Source: an uncultured Chthonomonas sp. (GTDB lineage: Bacteria; Armatimonadota; Chthonomonadetes; Chthonomonadales; Chthonomonadaceae). Taken from it: 39,260 nucleotides of DNA. This document shows, in pieces, positions 6,499 to 14,334 of this stretch. The notes under the pieces were generated by a model. It worked only from the letters and a program-made list of their open reading frames with translations. It made no database searches and was not told where the DNA came from. The DNA is taken from NCBI GenBank assembly GCA_903919615.1, contig CAIXIX010000597.1, positions 1-39,260 of the forward strand. The letters are read 5' to 3'. Every line of letters begins with the position of its first letter. Position 1 is the stretch's first letter. A program made the position numbers and the translations under genes.

Positions 6499-7599
6499 GG
6501 GCAGGTCAGTGCGGCCGTTAAGAGCGAGATCGGCGAGGATCTCGCCGATAACGGGCATGAACTTAAAGCCGTGACCGCTAAAGCCGCATGCGAAGGTAAC
6601 ACGGTCATGTTCAGGATGCTTGTCGATAATGAAATGCGAATCAGGTGAGTTTGTATAGAGGCAGACTCCGATCGACTTCAGTGGCCCGTCTGCACCCGGC
6701 AGGAAGCGGGTGAGCGCCGGCCTAAAATCGTCCTCATCGCCAGGCAACGCCTCACGAACCACCGTGTCGGCATCCGTCGTCTGAGCATGCCAATGGTGCC
6801 CTAGCTTTAGGCCTCGGTTATCCGCCAGCATCGGGAAGCCGTAATACAGATTCCCGTCTGGCGCTGATAGCGCCCACGTCGGAAATGTGCCGAGGGCAAA
6901 CCGCTCAGGGCGTACCGGTTCAACCCATCCAACAACCTGCCGTGTCACCTTCAGGCAAACATCCAGGTTCTGCAGCAATCTCACGGACCATGCGCCGCCG
7001 CAGATGACGATCTTCTCAGCCTCATAGGTGCATGTAGTGGTGCGCACTTCCACGCCATCGCTCCCTACTTTCCATTCGATTACGGGTTCATTTGCATGAA
7101 GTTCTGCGCCGGCACGTTCGGCGCGCGATGCAGCCGTGGAGATCGCTAGCTCAGGCAGCAGAAGCCCTGCCGCGGCCTCATGCATTGCAACGAAATCGTC
7201 CGGAAGATTGAATTGAGGATAGCGCAGCGCGATCTCATCTCGGCTGAGAACCTCGTGCTGTAAACCATGCTCCCTGGCAGCTCGAATGGAGCCACTCACA
7301 AGATCAGAATCTGCGGCCCCCATGTACAGACCACTCGTCATATGCAGAAGCTGGCATTCTGACGCAGCTTCCCACTGATGCCACAGATCATAGGCGCGAC
7401 GGAGTAGCGGAACATAGTCCGGGTGCTCGTAGTAGCCCATTCGGATTGCCCTCGAATGGCCGTGCGAACTTCCCATCGTGTTTGGAATGGAGTGCTTATC
7501 CATCGCAAGCACGCGCACCCCGCGATTAGCGAGCGCCAGAGTTGTGGATACGCCCATTGCGCCGGCGCCGATTATGATGACATCAAAGGGTTTGGGCAA
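6415..7599 (-). CDS. solA: FAD-dependent sarcosine/N-methyltryptophan oxidase-like enzyme
   Basis: A 394-residue flavoprotein of the MSOX/MTOX group, which oxidises N-methyl amino acids to the demethylated amine, formaldehyde and hydrogen peroxide. The N-terminal dinucleotide motif VIIIGAGAMGVSTTLALA is at residues 7-24. GSSHGHSRAIRMGYYEHPDYV is typical of the family. The Cys in VCLYTNSPDSHFIID near residue 300 matches the residue that binds FAD covalently, and ACGFSGHGFKFMPVIGE follows. The start is TTG with an AGAGG box eight bases upstream. No in-frame ATG suits. The last 13 or so residues (PPSLSLASPSERR and on) are encoded by a dispersed repeat and are unlike the usual ending. The true substrate is unknown, so the symbol is by homology only. 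Confidence 0.85.
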   Translation of the reverse strand: MPKPFDVIIIGAGAMGVSTTLALANRGVRVLAMDKHSIPNTMGSSHGHSRAIRMGYYEHPDYVPLLRRAYDLWHQWEAASECQLLHMTSGLYMGAADSDLVSGSIRAAREHGLQHEVLSRDEIALRYPQFNLPDDFVAMHEAAAGLLLPELAISTAASRAERAGAELHANEPVIEWKVGSDGVEVRTTTCTYEAEKIVICGGAWSVRLLQNLDVCLKVTRQVVGWVEPVRPERFALGTFPTWALSAPDGNLYYGFPMLADNRGLKLGHHWHAQTTDADTVVREALPGDEDDFRPALTRFLPGADGPLKSIGVCLYTNSPDSHFIIDKHPEHDRVTFACGFSGHGFKFMPVIGEILADLALNGRTDLPIDFLRISRLQRPPSLSLASPSERRGRG

Positions 7600-7695
7600 G
7601 TGGATGGCCTCTTTTGCGTCCGGAACTGAGTAGGACGGGATTACATACTGTAAAGATTGTGGCCGATTGCGCTCCTGTTTTCATGTAGACGTTAG

Positions 7696-7739
7696 TTGCC
7701 TTCTTTGTGACTCTGTGATAGAATGGATACATTATTCTA
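7696..7739 (+). promoter_or_regulatory. Promoter and TAGAAT-N9-ATTCTA operator of the Y-family polymerase
   Basis: TTGCCT (7696-7701) and TAGAAT (7719-7724) form a sigma70-like promoter with a 17-base spacer. The TAGAAT also forms the left arm of an inverted repeat with ATTCTA (7734-7739). A dyad overlapping the -10 box of a translesion polymerase gene is the expected layout for a LexA-type SOS operator. The same dyad precedes the EEP cassette. The motif does not match the LexA boxes I know from E. coli or Bacillus. Confidence 0.5.
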
Positions 7740-7772
7740 CTATTTCTTCTGGTATGGTTGGAGGATGCATCC

Positions 7773-9086
7773 ATGCTCAGCTATCTACCTGATTTTAGCA
7801 GCCGGCCGAGGCAGTTCTTTATCGACATGAACTCGTTCTTTACCTCCTGCGAACAGCAGGAGCGGCCGGAACTTCGCGGCAAGCCCACCATTGTGGTTCC
7901 TATGTTTGCAGACACAACCTGTGCCCTCGCAGCAAGCTACGAGGCGAAAGCTTATGGCATTAAGACCGGAACGGGAGTGAAGGAGGCGAAGGAGATCTGC
8001 CCACATCTCCAGATCGTCGAGGCACGCCCGAGAATCTATCTGCAGTACAACGCTCGCATTCAGGAGGTTCTTAACGATCACTTTGCCACCGTGAAGGCGC
8101 TTAGCATCGATGAGATGGCGTGTCGTATGCCGCATATTTATCGGACTACCGAAGACGAGAAAGCAGCAGCAGCAAGGGTGAAAGCGCAAATGCGCGCGGA
8201 CCTTGGGCCCTATATGCGATGCTCCGTTGGTGTTGCCCCGAACGTATTTCTCGCAAAAGTCGCTTCGGACTGTATGAAACCGGATGGCTGCACCATCTGG
8301 AATGAAACGAATTTGCCGAACGCACTGTTTCCGCTGCCGCTTCAGGCTCTGCCAGGGATTGGAAAAGCGATGAAGCGCAAGCTTTCACAGCATGCGATTT
8401 TCACCACCGAGCAGCTTTGGAATTGCGGTCCGCAAGAATTGCGGCGAGCCTGGGGAAGTATTGTCGGAGAGCAGTGGTGGTACATGCTGAGGGGAAGCAG
8501 CACGATCGATTACGCTCCCTCCATGCAGTCTCACGATATCCGTAAATCGGTTAGCCAATCTCATGTTCTTGGCCCACAGAACCGAACGAAAGCCGCTGCA
8601 ACAAAAATATTGCTCGAGTTATCGGAAAAGGCGCTGAAGAGACTTCGCACGTATGGTCAGGTAGCAGGGTCGGTTTCGCTCTCCATGCGATTTCGCCGCA
8701 ATGGAGCGAATGGGAATGGCGGCTACACGCAGAGGGATAATCGAGAATTGAAATGGAGTGAATCTGCGCGACTTCACTCGCATGCATCGGACGATCTAAC
8801 GTGGCTTCAGATAATCCGGCCGATGGTAAACGCAATCCCAGACTTTGGTGTTGATTCTGCGCCGATCTCGGTTGGAATCGCGTACTCTGATCTAATCGAG
8901 ATGAAGGATGCCAACTTATCGCTTTTCGATGAGCGAGTTGAGAAGCAGACTCTCGCGTCAACGGTGGATAGCCTGAATAAGAAGTACAAGGGGTCTGTTG
9001 CACTCGGGAGCTTGAGCAAAGCTCGGGAGGTGCCGCTGAGAATTCCGTTTGGCACACCCGAACAGCCGACGGTTCATCCGTATTGA
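7773..9086 (+). CDS. Y-family translesion DNA polymerase (DinB/UmuC-like)
   Basis: A 437-residue Y-family polymerase that copies damaged DNA with low fidelity. FFIDMNSFFTSCEQ holds the first catalytic Asp (residue 18). SIDEMAC holds the D113-E114 pair. GVAPNVFLAKVASDCMKPDG and LPGIGKAMKRKL form the palm and helix-hairpin-helix/thumb region, and the C-terminal part is the little-finger domain. The ATG at 7773 has GGAGG eight bases upstream. A TTG at 7758 is also in frame but overlaps this box. The catalytic MN rather than MD, and SIDE followed by M, resemble the UmuC/ImuB side of the family more than classical DinB. The dyad at 7719 suggests damage induction. Confidence 0.9.
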   Translation: MLSYLPDFSSRPRQFFIDMNSFFTSCEQQERPELRGKPTIVVPMFADTTCALAASYEAKAYGIKTGTGVKEAKEICPHLQIVEARPRIYLQYNARIQEVLNDHFATVKALSIDEMACRMPHIYRTTEDEKAAAARVKAQMRADLGPYMRCSVGVAPNVFLAKVASDCMKPDGCTIWNETNLPNALFPLPLQALPGIGKAMKRKLSQHAIFTTEQLWNCGPQELRRAWGSIVGEQWWYMLRGSSTIDYAPSMQSHDIRKSVSQSHVLGPQNRTKAAATKILLELSEKALKRLRTYGQVAGSVSLSMRFRRNGANGNGGYTQRDNRELKWSESARLHSHASDDLTWLQIIRPMVNAIPDFGVDSAPISVGIAYSDLIEMKDANLSLFDERVEKQTLASTVDSLNKKYKGSVALGSLSKAREVPLRIPFGTPEQPTVHPY

Positions 9087-9093
9087 CGTAATG

Positions 9094-10350
9094 CTACTGG
9101 GTGCGAAGGGCAACATTTCCGTAGTCGGAAGAGAGCTTCACCTTGGCCGCGCCACTGCCTAACATCACCGTTTTGTCGGTGCCATCTTCATTGGAGTTCG
9201 TACACACGATCCCGCCAGGTACCTGGACCTGACCGCTCGATGTTACGGTTTGAACAGTTGCCGATGCCGTAGACGTCAGCGTGAGTTCGACTCCGCCGCT
9301 TGAGCTGTGGAGGTTCGCCGATTTAAGCGGCAGCCTATCGGCTAGAGAGCCCGTGACCTCGCCATAATTCGACTCCAGATTTAGCTCGGATGCGTCCCCG
9401 GAGTAGGTAACCGCACCACTATCTGCCGAAATCTCAACCTTCAAATCCTTACCGGTCGCCACAATACCCGTGGCAGAGACGGCGCCATAGGCGCTATGAA
9501 GCTTCAGATTCCCCGAGACGTGCGATCCATCTATAGATATCGCTCCGCTCGAAGCCGTCGCCTCAATGCGGCCAGCGGCCTTCGTAACGCTGATGGCGCC
9601 GTAGTCGGAATGCAGTTTCAGGCTTACGGCTCGAACCGCATCCGCGATGTGGATTGCACCACTTGCTGTCTCTGCTTCAAGCGCTCCGCCTACATGCTCC
9701 AGTCGGATATCGCCGTATTTTGTATTTGCGCTGATGCTGCTGCTGTCCGGCGAATCGCTCACTGAAATCGCACCCGAATTGCCGGAAAGCTTGATCTTGC
9801 CGAAAGCATCATGAACATGTATGGCGCCATAGTCGGATTCAGCTTCAATATCCCCGTGGATCCCTTCAAGCTTTATTTCGCCACTAGATGTATTGAGCTT
9901 AACGCCAATTCTTGAGGGCACCGTTACGACATAGTTAACCGCAACCTGCAGGTTACGCCCCTTAAAATCGGCTGGTTCAGTAGAGCTAAGCCTAAGAGTA
10001 CTGTCCTTGAGCTCTGCCGTTACAGCTACCGACGGAAGCAGCGTGCGCAGGGATTCGATTGGGTCGTTACCAGTAATAATTCTGGTAGCTTCAACATGAA
10101 TCTCATCAACTCCCGCGGGAGCTGCGCGCACCTCGATGCTGCCAACGGGTGTTTCGGCCGAAACCTCGCGGACTTTAGAGGCCAGGAATAGCTTTTGAAC
10201 TGTGTCCCTGGCCTCGTTCGATCCAGCATTTATGTTCACGTTCTTACCGTTAACCGTGATATTCAAGCCATGTCGCCCATGTGCAGCGCAGCCAAAAATC
10301 AGGCCGCAGGCAGAAGTTAGCATAAGGGCGGAAATGCATCTACGAATCAA
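9094..10350 (-). CDS. DUF4097 family lipoprotein with beta-strand repeats
   Basis: A 418-residue exported protein. The N-terminus MIRRCISALMLTSACGLIFG-C has a lipobox-like LIFGC, so lipid anchoring is likely. The body is a long run of about 20-residue units alternating SDYGAI, SGAIS and KYGDI motifs, such as SGNSGAISVSDSPDSS and LHSDYGAISVTKAAG, typical of the DUF4097 putative-adhesin beta-solenoid. The start is TTG. An ATG nine codons in would shorten the signal peptide badly. It is the last gene of the sigma/anti-sigma operon, separated by about 130 bases with a hairpin, and is probably an envelope component or target of that regulator. The binding partner is unknown. Confidence 0.8.
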   Translation of the reverse strand: MIRRCISALMLTSACGLIFGCAAHGRHGLNITVNGKNVNINAGSNEARDTVQKLFLASKVREVSAETPVGSIEVRAAPAGVDEIHVEATRIITGNDPIESLRTLLPSVAVTAELKDSTLRLSSTEPADFKGRNLQVAVNYVVTVPSRIGVKLNTSSGEIKLEGIHGDIEAESDYGAIHVHDAFGKIKLSGNSGAISVSDSPDSSSISANTKYGDIRLEHVGGALEAETASGAIHIADAVRAVSLKLHSDYGAISVTKAAGRIEATASSGAISIDGSHVSGNLKLHSAYGAVSATGIVATGKDLKVEISADSGAVTYSGDASELNLESNYGEVTGSLADRLPLKSANLHSSSGGVELTLTSTASATVQTVTSSGQVQVPGGIVCTNSNEDGTDKTVMLGSGAAKVKLSSDYGNVALRTQ

Positions 10351-10398
10351 TGGTTAATCTCTGCTTTCCTCATCGCCTATGCGCATGAATGCACCTAG

Positions 10399-10431
10399 CC
10401 CGAATTACACATAAAATTCGTAATGCTCGGG
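10399..10431. terminator. Hairpin between the DUF4097 gene and the upstream membrane gene
   Basis: CCCGA plus ATTAC (10399-10408) can pair with GTAAT (10420-10424) and TCGGG (10427-10431) with a two-base bulge. There is no clear T-run, so an attenuator or mRNA-stability element is as likely as a terminator. It abuts hairpin-repeat copy 4. Confidence 0.3.
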
Positions 10432-10447
10432 CGCAGCAAGCAGCGCC
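10430..10447 (+). repeat. Dispersed AGCAA-loop hairpin, copy 4
   Basis: Stem GGCGC, loop AGCAAGCA, stem GCGCC, then ACTGCCATTCGTGAATAATG. Relative to copy 2 the stem has changed on both sides (TCGC/GCGA to GCGC/GCGC) while the loop is identical. Confidence 0.75.
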
Positions 10448-10478
10448 ACTGCCATTCGTGAATAATGCAGGCTAACGT

Positions 10479-11594
10479 CTATCTCCGAAATCCGGAGCCC
10501 GTAAGTATTACCGCAGTTGCGCCCACGCCAGCTAAGGCCATGGCAATCTCAACACCGAGGCACATGATGCCAAGGCCAGGATTGATGCTGCCGAGAATTG
10601 CGTTTAGCACGAAGAAACTGAATAGCCCAAGCGCAATCCTTCCGAAATGCGAACCTTCGCTCCTGGATCCCATTTTGCGTGCCAGATAATCTCCCATGGT
10701 CCTCATGCTGGAGAGCCAGCCAAAACCGAGGAGCAGCAGCGGCGCAAATGCGACGATGATTCCTATAGGGGCCCACAACAGACGGATCAGTGGCAGTTTT
10801 AACAGCACGGCATTCGCCAGGATGAGGCTGAGCAGCACCACTCCCGCTGCAATACCGACTGCCAGATCTCTTCGTGGCTGCTGCGAGACATGCTCTGCGA
10901 CACGTCGAGATGCAACCGGTGTTACGATCACGGCAAGCGCCGCGCCGATCAAACCAAGCAGCATTAGGGCAAACTGCCCGTCTGCCCAGGTTCGTTTTGT
11001 ACGGACTCTGGTTGAATAACGGATAACAGGAGCAGACATTGCCGCAGAATGGGTACCTGTTGAGATGGCTATGGAACCAGGCTGATCAGATTCGCTCTTT
11101 ACTTCATCCGAACCGTTCACGCCGTTCGCGCCGTCCGCCCCATTACCGCCGTCAGCTCCGTTTGCTCCGTCACCGGAAGCGTTCACGTTGTTGACTGTTA
11201 CGTTCCCAGTAGCATCGGTCGTGACACCATGGCCGGACTCATTATTGACGGTTATATTCTTCCCACGGATAGCGCCTTCGACCTTACCGCCCGGTTCAAT
11301 CGTGATTGTCCCGTCTTCTACGTCGACATCGTGTCGGATCGTGCCACGGACTATAACCGATTTCCCCTTTACTTGAAGGGCATCCCGAGTCTCTCCTGCG
11401 GAAATTACGATCGTATCTTTGCTATCCTCACTGCCAGTTTTACCCGCCAGAGGAGCCGCCGCTACGGGCTCGTCGATCGCGTGCACACCCGATCCGGGAT
11501 CTACCGCTTTACTTACACCCTGAGCCTCAACAACCGAAGCTCCATGCAGTGCGAATAAAGCAATCGCAGCAACAGCAACACCGAGTCTCTGCAT
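10479..11594 (-). CDS. Exported beta-helix plus multi-pass membrane protein
   Basis: A 371-residue protein. A signal peptide (MQRLGVAVAAIALFALHGAS) is followed by a polymer-forming-like beta region near residues 60-130 (SVIVRGTIRHDVDVEDGTIT, GGKVEGAIRGKNITV), then a low-complexity Gly/Asn/Asp stretch (GADGGNGADGANGVNGSD). About four hydrophobic segments follow: FALMLLGLIGAALAVIV, VGIAAGVVLLSLILANAVLL, WAPIGIIVAFAPLLLLGFG and a C-terminal pair. The ATG has GGGAG at good spacing. It starts ten bases after the anti-sigma stop, so it belongs to the same operon. A bactofilin-like domain anchored in the membrane is an inference; the function is unknown. Confidence 0.75.
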   Translation of the reverse strand: MQRLGVAVAAIALFALHGASVVEAQGVSKAVDPGSGVHAIDEPVAAAPLAGKTGSEDSKDTIVISAGETRDALQVKGKSVIVRGTIRHDVDVEDGTITIEPGGKVEGAIRGKNITVNNESGHGVTTDATGNVTVNNVNASGDGANGADGGNGADGANGVNGSDEVKSESDQPGSIAISTGTHSAAMSAPVIRYSTRVRTKRTWADGQFALMLLGLIGAALAVIVTPVASRRVAEHVSQQPRRDLAVGIAAGVVLLSLILANAVLLKLPLIRLLWAPIGIIVAFAPLLLLGFGWLSSMRTMGDYLARKMGSRSEGSHFGRIALGLFSFFVLNAILGSINPGLGIMCLGVEIAMALAGVGATAVILTGSGFRR

Positions 11595-11604
11595 TAGTTT
11601 CTCC

Positions 11605-12522
11605 CTAAACCCTGTGTACCATCGAGCGTTGCTTGCGCGCCACCAGGAAATAGTAACCTGCTATGCAAACGCCTATATCCATTGCGAGACCGTGAACGGC
11701 CATATCGCCAACGTTGCGATAGGTATCGCCCAGCAGCGTGCCAATCTGCGCCAGCGCCGCAAAGACCAATAGCGCCAGCCGACCGAAAACCGGGATCTTC
11801 TCCAGAGTAGCTGCCATCTGCGCAACCCACGCCTTTGCCGTTGCAAGGTTCGCGCCCAGCATCTCTCGGCCCCAGTTCGAGGAGACAAAATAGCCCATTA
11901 CCGCAGCGGCAATTGTTCCTGCAGTCATCCTCTGTACGGCGGTGTAATTCTCAAGTTTAGAACTGCTCTTGGTTGCAGTGCGCGTTTTGGTTGACGCGGA
12001 GTTTACACTGCTCGCCGATACGGTTTGCTGCTTTGGCTTGTATGCGTTCTGAATCGCAGCCGCTCTGGCTGCATTCGCAAGCTCAGGAATAACTGAGTTG
12101 ACGATTGAGCGTGGTTGAATTGGCGTAACCACGGCTTCCGATTCCGACGCAGCCTGCTGCAGTTGTATCCTGCGCGCAATGGCTCCCGTGAAATCCATCG
12201 GCATTTCAAGTGCAGGCATCGACTCGAGAACCGAGACAATTCGCTGCTGCTCGTCAAATTCACGCGAGCAGTCGGCACAGATGCTCAGATGACCATAGAG
12301 AACCCGTACCGTTTCCTGAGAGAGTTCACTGTCGCCATTCTCCATCAAGAGCGGCAAGGTATCCTGCACGCGCTGGCACATGCTATGGTCGCCCGGCAGA
12401 ATCGGACGTCGTGACGTCTGCCCGGAATTCGCGCCTTGCTGTCCCACAGTAGGAGGAGGTGTTGCATAAGCTCCCCATGCCTGCTTCTCCTCAGGTGGGG
12501 TCTGTTCAAATCTATTTTCCAT
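11605..12522 (-). CDS. Zinc-finger (zf-HC2) anti-sigma factor, membrane-anchored
   Basis: About 305 residues. The N-terminal region contains LYGHLSICADCSREFDE, the H-x3-C-x2-C motif of the ZAS domain that sequesters ECF sigma factors. The C-terminal third has hydrophobic segments (MTAGTIAAAVMGYFVSS, LALLVFAALAQIGTLLGDTY, MDIGVCIAGYYFLVARK), so it sits in the inner membrane with the sigma-binding part in the cytoplasm. The frame is open to 12627, but the ATG at 12522 (MENRFEQ) is the likely start. It overlaps the end of the sigma gene by 11 bases, which implies coupled translation. The middle is Ser/Thr/Ala-rich and presumably flexible. Confidence 0.85.
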   Translation of the reverse strand: MENRFEQTPPEEKQAWGAYATPPPTVGQQGANSGQTSRRPILPGDHSMCQRVQDTLPLLMENGDSELSQETVRVLYGHLSICADCSREFDEQQRIVSVLESMPALEMPMDFTGAIARRIQLQQAASESEAVVTPIQPRSIVNSVIPELANAARAAAIQNAYKPKQQTVSASSVNSASTKTRTATKSSSKLENYTAVQRMTAGTIAAAVMGYFVSSNWGREMLGANLATAKAWVAQMAATLEKIPVFGRLALLVFAALAQIGTLLGDTYRNVGDMAVHGLAMDIGVCIAGYYFLVARKQRSMVHRV

Positions 12523-13093
12523 CCGTTTCCATCTCCAACACCGGGCGAAGTCTGCCACGCAGCATGTCTCTCGCTCGGAATAGATGTGTTTTGACCGTGC
12601 CCGTCGGCAAATCCAGTACTCGGGCAATCTCGTCTACGCTCATGTCCTGCAGGTGTCGCATCACCACAACGGCGCGATACTTTTCGGGAAGATTCAGTAC
12701 AGCCTTCTGCACCACATCTTGAACCGAGCTTCGCACTGCGGCCTCTTCTGGCCCACAGCTGCGAATATCGGCGGCAGGTTCCCTGCCCTCCTCAAGTTCA
12801 ACATCGAGTGAAAGAGTGCTCTTTGCTTTGCGTGAACGCAACTGGTCAATGCAGAGGTTCGAGGCGATCTTATATAGCCAGGTTAGAAAACTGGCGTCCT
12901 GACGGAAAGATGCTAGGGCGCCGTAGGCGCGCAGAAAGGTATCCTGCACCAGGTCTCCGGCATCCTCGGCGTTGCCGAGCATTCGGTACGCCAGGTTATA
13001 GACCTGGCGCTGATACCGTTGTACCAGGCTGTTATAGGCCGCTGTATTCCCGTTCAGTGTTTGGCGAACGAGATCGGCGTCATTTTGTTCCAC
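12512..13093 (-). CDS. RpoE-type ECF sigma factor
   Basis: A 193-residue sigma-70 family member with the two ECF domains only. Region 2 spans about residues 15-90 (YNSLVQRYQRQVYNLAYRML, DLVQDTFLRAYGALASF, FLTWLYKIASNLCIDQLR). An acidic linker follows, then region 4 at about 125-180 with the helix-turn-helix DMSVDEIARVLDLPTGTVKT. It directs RNA polymerase to envelope or stress promoters and is presumably held by the downstream anti-sigma factor. The start appears to be GTG at 13093; no ATG fits and the Shine-Dalgarno box is weak. A self-matching promoter lies upstream at 13145-13170. Confidence 0.92.
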   Translation of the reverse strand: MEQNDADLVRQTLNGNTAAYNSLVQRYQRQVYNLAYRMLGNAEDAGDLVQDTFLRAYGALASFRQDASFLTWLYKIASNLCIDQLRSRKAKSTLSLDVELEEGREPAADIRSCGPEEAAVRSSVQDVVQKAVLNLPEKYRAVVVMRHLQDMSVDEIARVLDLPTGTVKTHLFRARDMLRGRLRPVLEMETDGK

Positions 13094-13112
13094 CAGAGTA
13101 ATCGTCCTCGTC

Positions 13113-13143
13113 TCCCCCTTGGTTACGAGCGCTTTCAGGGGGA
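13113..13143. promoter_or_regulatory. Leader hairpin upstream of the ECF sigma gene
   Basis: Perfect 7-base arms TCCCCCT and AGGGGGA around 17 bases, between the candidate promoter and the GTG start. On the minus-strand transcript the AGGGGGA arm lies 20-26 bases before the start, upstream of normal ribosome-binding distance. A role in leader structure or translation control is possible. Confidence 0.35.
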
Positions 13144-13144
13144 C

Positions 13145-13170
13145 TACGGCCGGATAAGTGTTACGGTTTC
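13145..13170 (-). promoter_or_regulatory. Candidate autoregulated ECF promoter
   Basis: On the minus strand, GAAACC (13165-13170), a 16-base spacer and CGTA (13145-13148) resemble ECF -35/-10 elements at standard spacing. It lies 50-75 bases upstream of the sigma gene, so positive autoregulation is likely. An inverted repeat, TCCCCCT (13113-13119) with AGGGGGA (13137-13143), follows in the leader. Confidence 0.45.
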
Positions 13171-13188
13171 AAAAATGCTGCGCTAGAT

Positions 13189-14214
13189 TCAATCATACGA
13201 GGCTGCGCCTTCGTTCCCAGCACGAAGTAGCTCATCTGCTGTGAGAGTTGCCACACCGGACTTACGTACGACGCAGGCGCCGGCGCGGTTGGCGATGACC
13301 GCCGATTCATAGGTAGTTGCTCCCGCAAGCACGGCAAGCGTCATGGCGCTAATCGTTGTGTCCCCTGCGCCAGCAACGTCTGCGACTTCAACTCGATGAG
13401 CGGGCACATAACGGTACTCGCCATTGCGCCGCCAGTACGATAGACCGCGCGCCCCCCAGGTAATAACCAGCGTATCCACGTCCAGCTCAGAGCGAAGCGC
13501 TTCACCGAAGATATCATCCGAATAAGCGTCAACACCAAGACGCCTGCGGCCCAGGTCTTCAGCCTCACTGCGATTTAATGAGAGAACCTGTGCTCCCGCG
13601 AGCCAGGGAGCGCTGGACGGTTTTGGATTCGTGATGAGTGGTTTACCAGCTTGGGCTGCGATACCGATGACTGTTTTTGCAATCTCAGGTGTCAGCACGC
13701 CTTTCCGGTAATCCGAAACAAGGACAGCGTCGACATCCTTAATGCTCGCCGAAATATGATGGATTAGACGCTGTGCAACTGCTTCGGAGACCGGCTGTGT
13801 CTGCTCTCGATCTACGCGGATTACCTGCTGGTTCTGTGCGATCACACGCGTCTTGCGCGTTGTGGGCCGTGTCGGGTCGGTAATTACGCCACTGACGTCG
13901 ATGTTCCAGGCGGCAAGATCGCTTTGAAGCAGCCTGCCTCCCTCATCATCTCCGACAACGCCTGCAATGACTACATGTGCCCCGAGCGCCTGCAGATTGT
14001 TGCCAACATTGGCCGCGCCGCCCGGCTTAAACTCATCGGATTCGACCTCCACGACCATCACTGGCCCCTCTTGCGAGATCCTGCGAACGGCGCCGCACAG
14101 GTACTCATCCATCATCAGGTCGCCAAGAACGAGCACAGATGCCGCCTTGAATCCACCTACAATCTCTTCAAATCGCTGCCTACCGATCTCGTCTCCCATG
14201 GCTCCCAATCTCAT
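13189..14214 (-). CDS. hldE: D-glycero-beta-D-manno-heptose-7-phosphate kinase-type sugar kinase
   Basis: A 341-residue PfkB/ribokinase-fold protein matching the kinase half of HldE (RfaE domain I), which phosphorylates heptose-7-phosphate at C1 for ADP-heptose and LPS core synthesis. Motifs are VLGDLMMDEYLCGAVRRISQ near residue 35, PGGAANVGNNLQALGAHV near 65, RKTRVIAQNQQVIRVDRE near 125, SDYRKGVLTPEI near 165, and the terminal VADVAGAGDTTISAMTLAV with the catalytic Asp near 288. The nucleotidyltransferase half is absent, so a separate RfaE2 enzyme would be needed. The first ATG is at 14214. A second at 14199 (MGDEIG) is an alternative. It diverges from trmFO. Confidence 0.85.
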   Translation of the reverse strand: MRLGAMGDEIGRQRFEEIVGGFKAASVLVLGDLMMDEYLCGAVRRISQEGPVMVVEVESDEFKPGGAANVGNNLQALGAHVVIAGVVGDDEGGRLLQSDLAAWNIDVSGVITDPTRPTTRKTRVIAQNQQVIRVDREQTQPVSEAVAQRLIHHISASIKDVDAVLVSDYRKGVLTPEIAKTVIGIAAQAGKPLITNPKPSSAPWLAGAQVLSLNRSEAEDLGRRRLGVDAYSDDIFGEALRSELDVDTLVITWGARGLSYWRRNGEYRYVPAHRVEVADVAGAGDTTISAMTLAVLAGATTYESAVIANRAGACVVRKSGVATLTADELLRAGNEGAASYD

Positions 14215-14334
14215 TCACAGTTAGTCTAGCTGGCATTCTACCGCAAAATAGCGAGGCCGTTAAGTGGGGGTGAACCTCGCCCACTCAGCGTTCGATCCTT
14301 TGAACAGGCGCCGCCTCATGGTATTCTGATCGGT

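Noticed and set aside
7925-7945. An AGCAAGC-containing hairpin inside the Y-family polymerase gene
   Set aside because: It falls in conserved coding sequence for the polymerase fold (ALAASYEAKAYG), so the match to the dispersed family is probably coincidence.
8551-9057. A 168-codon minus-strand open frame
   Set aside because: It is antisense to the 3' half of the Y-family polymerase gene, and its product is Ser/Pro/Arg-rich with no motif.
10696-11019. A 107-codon plus-strand frame
   Set aside because: It is antisense to the membrane-segment region of the exported beta/membrane protein, which is supported by operon position and signal peptide.
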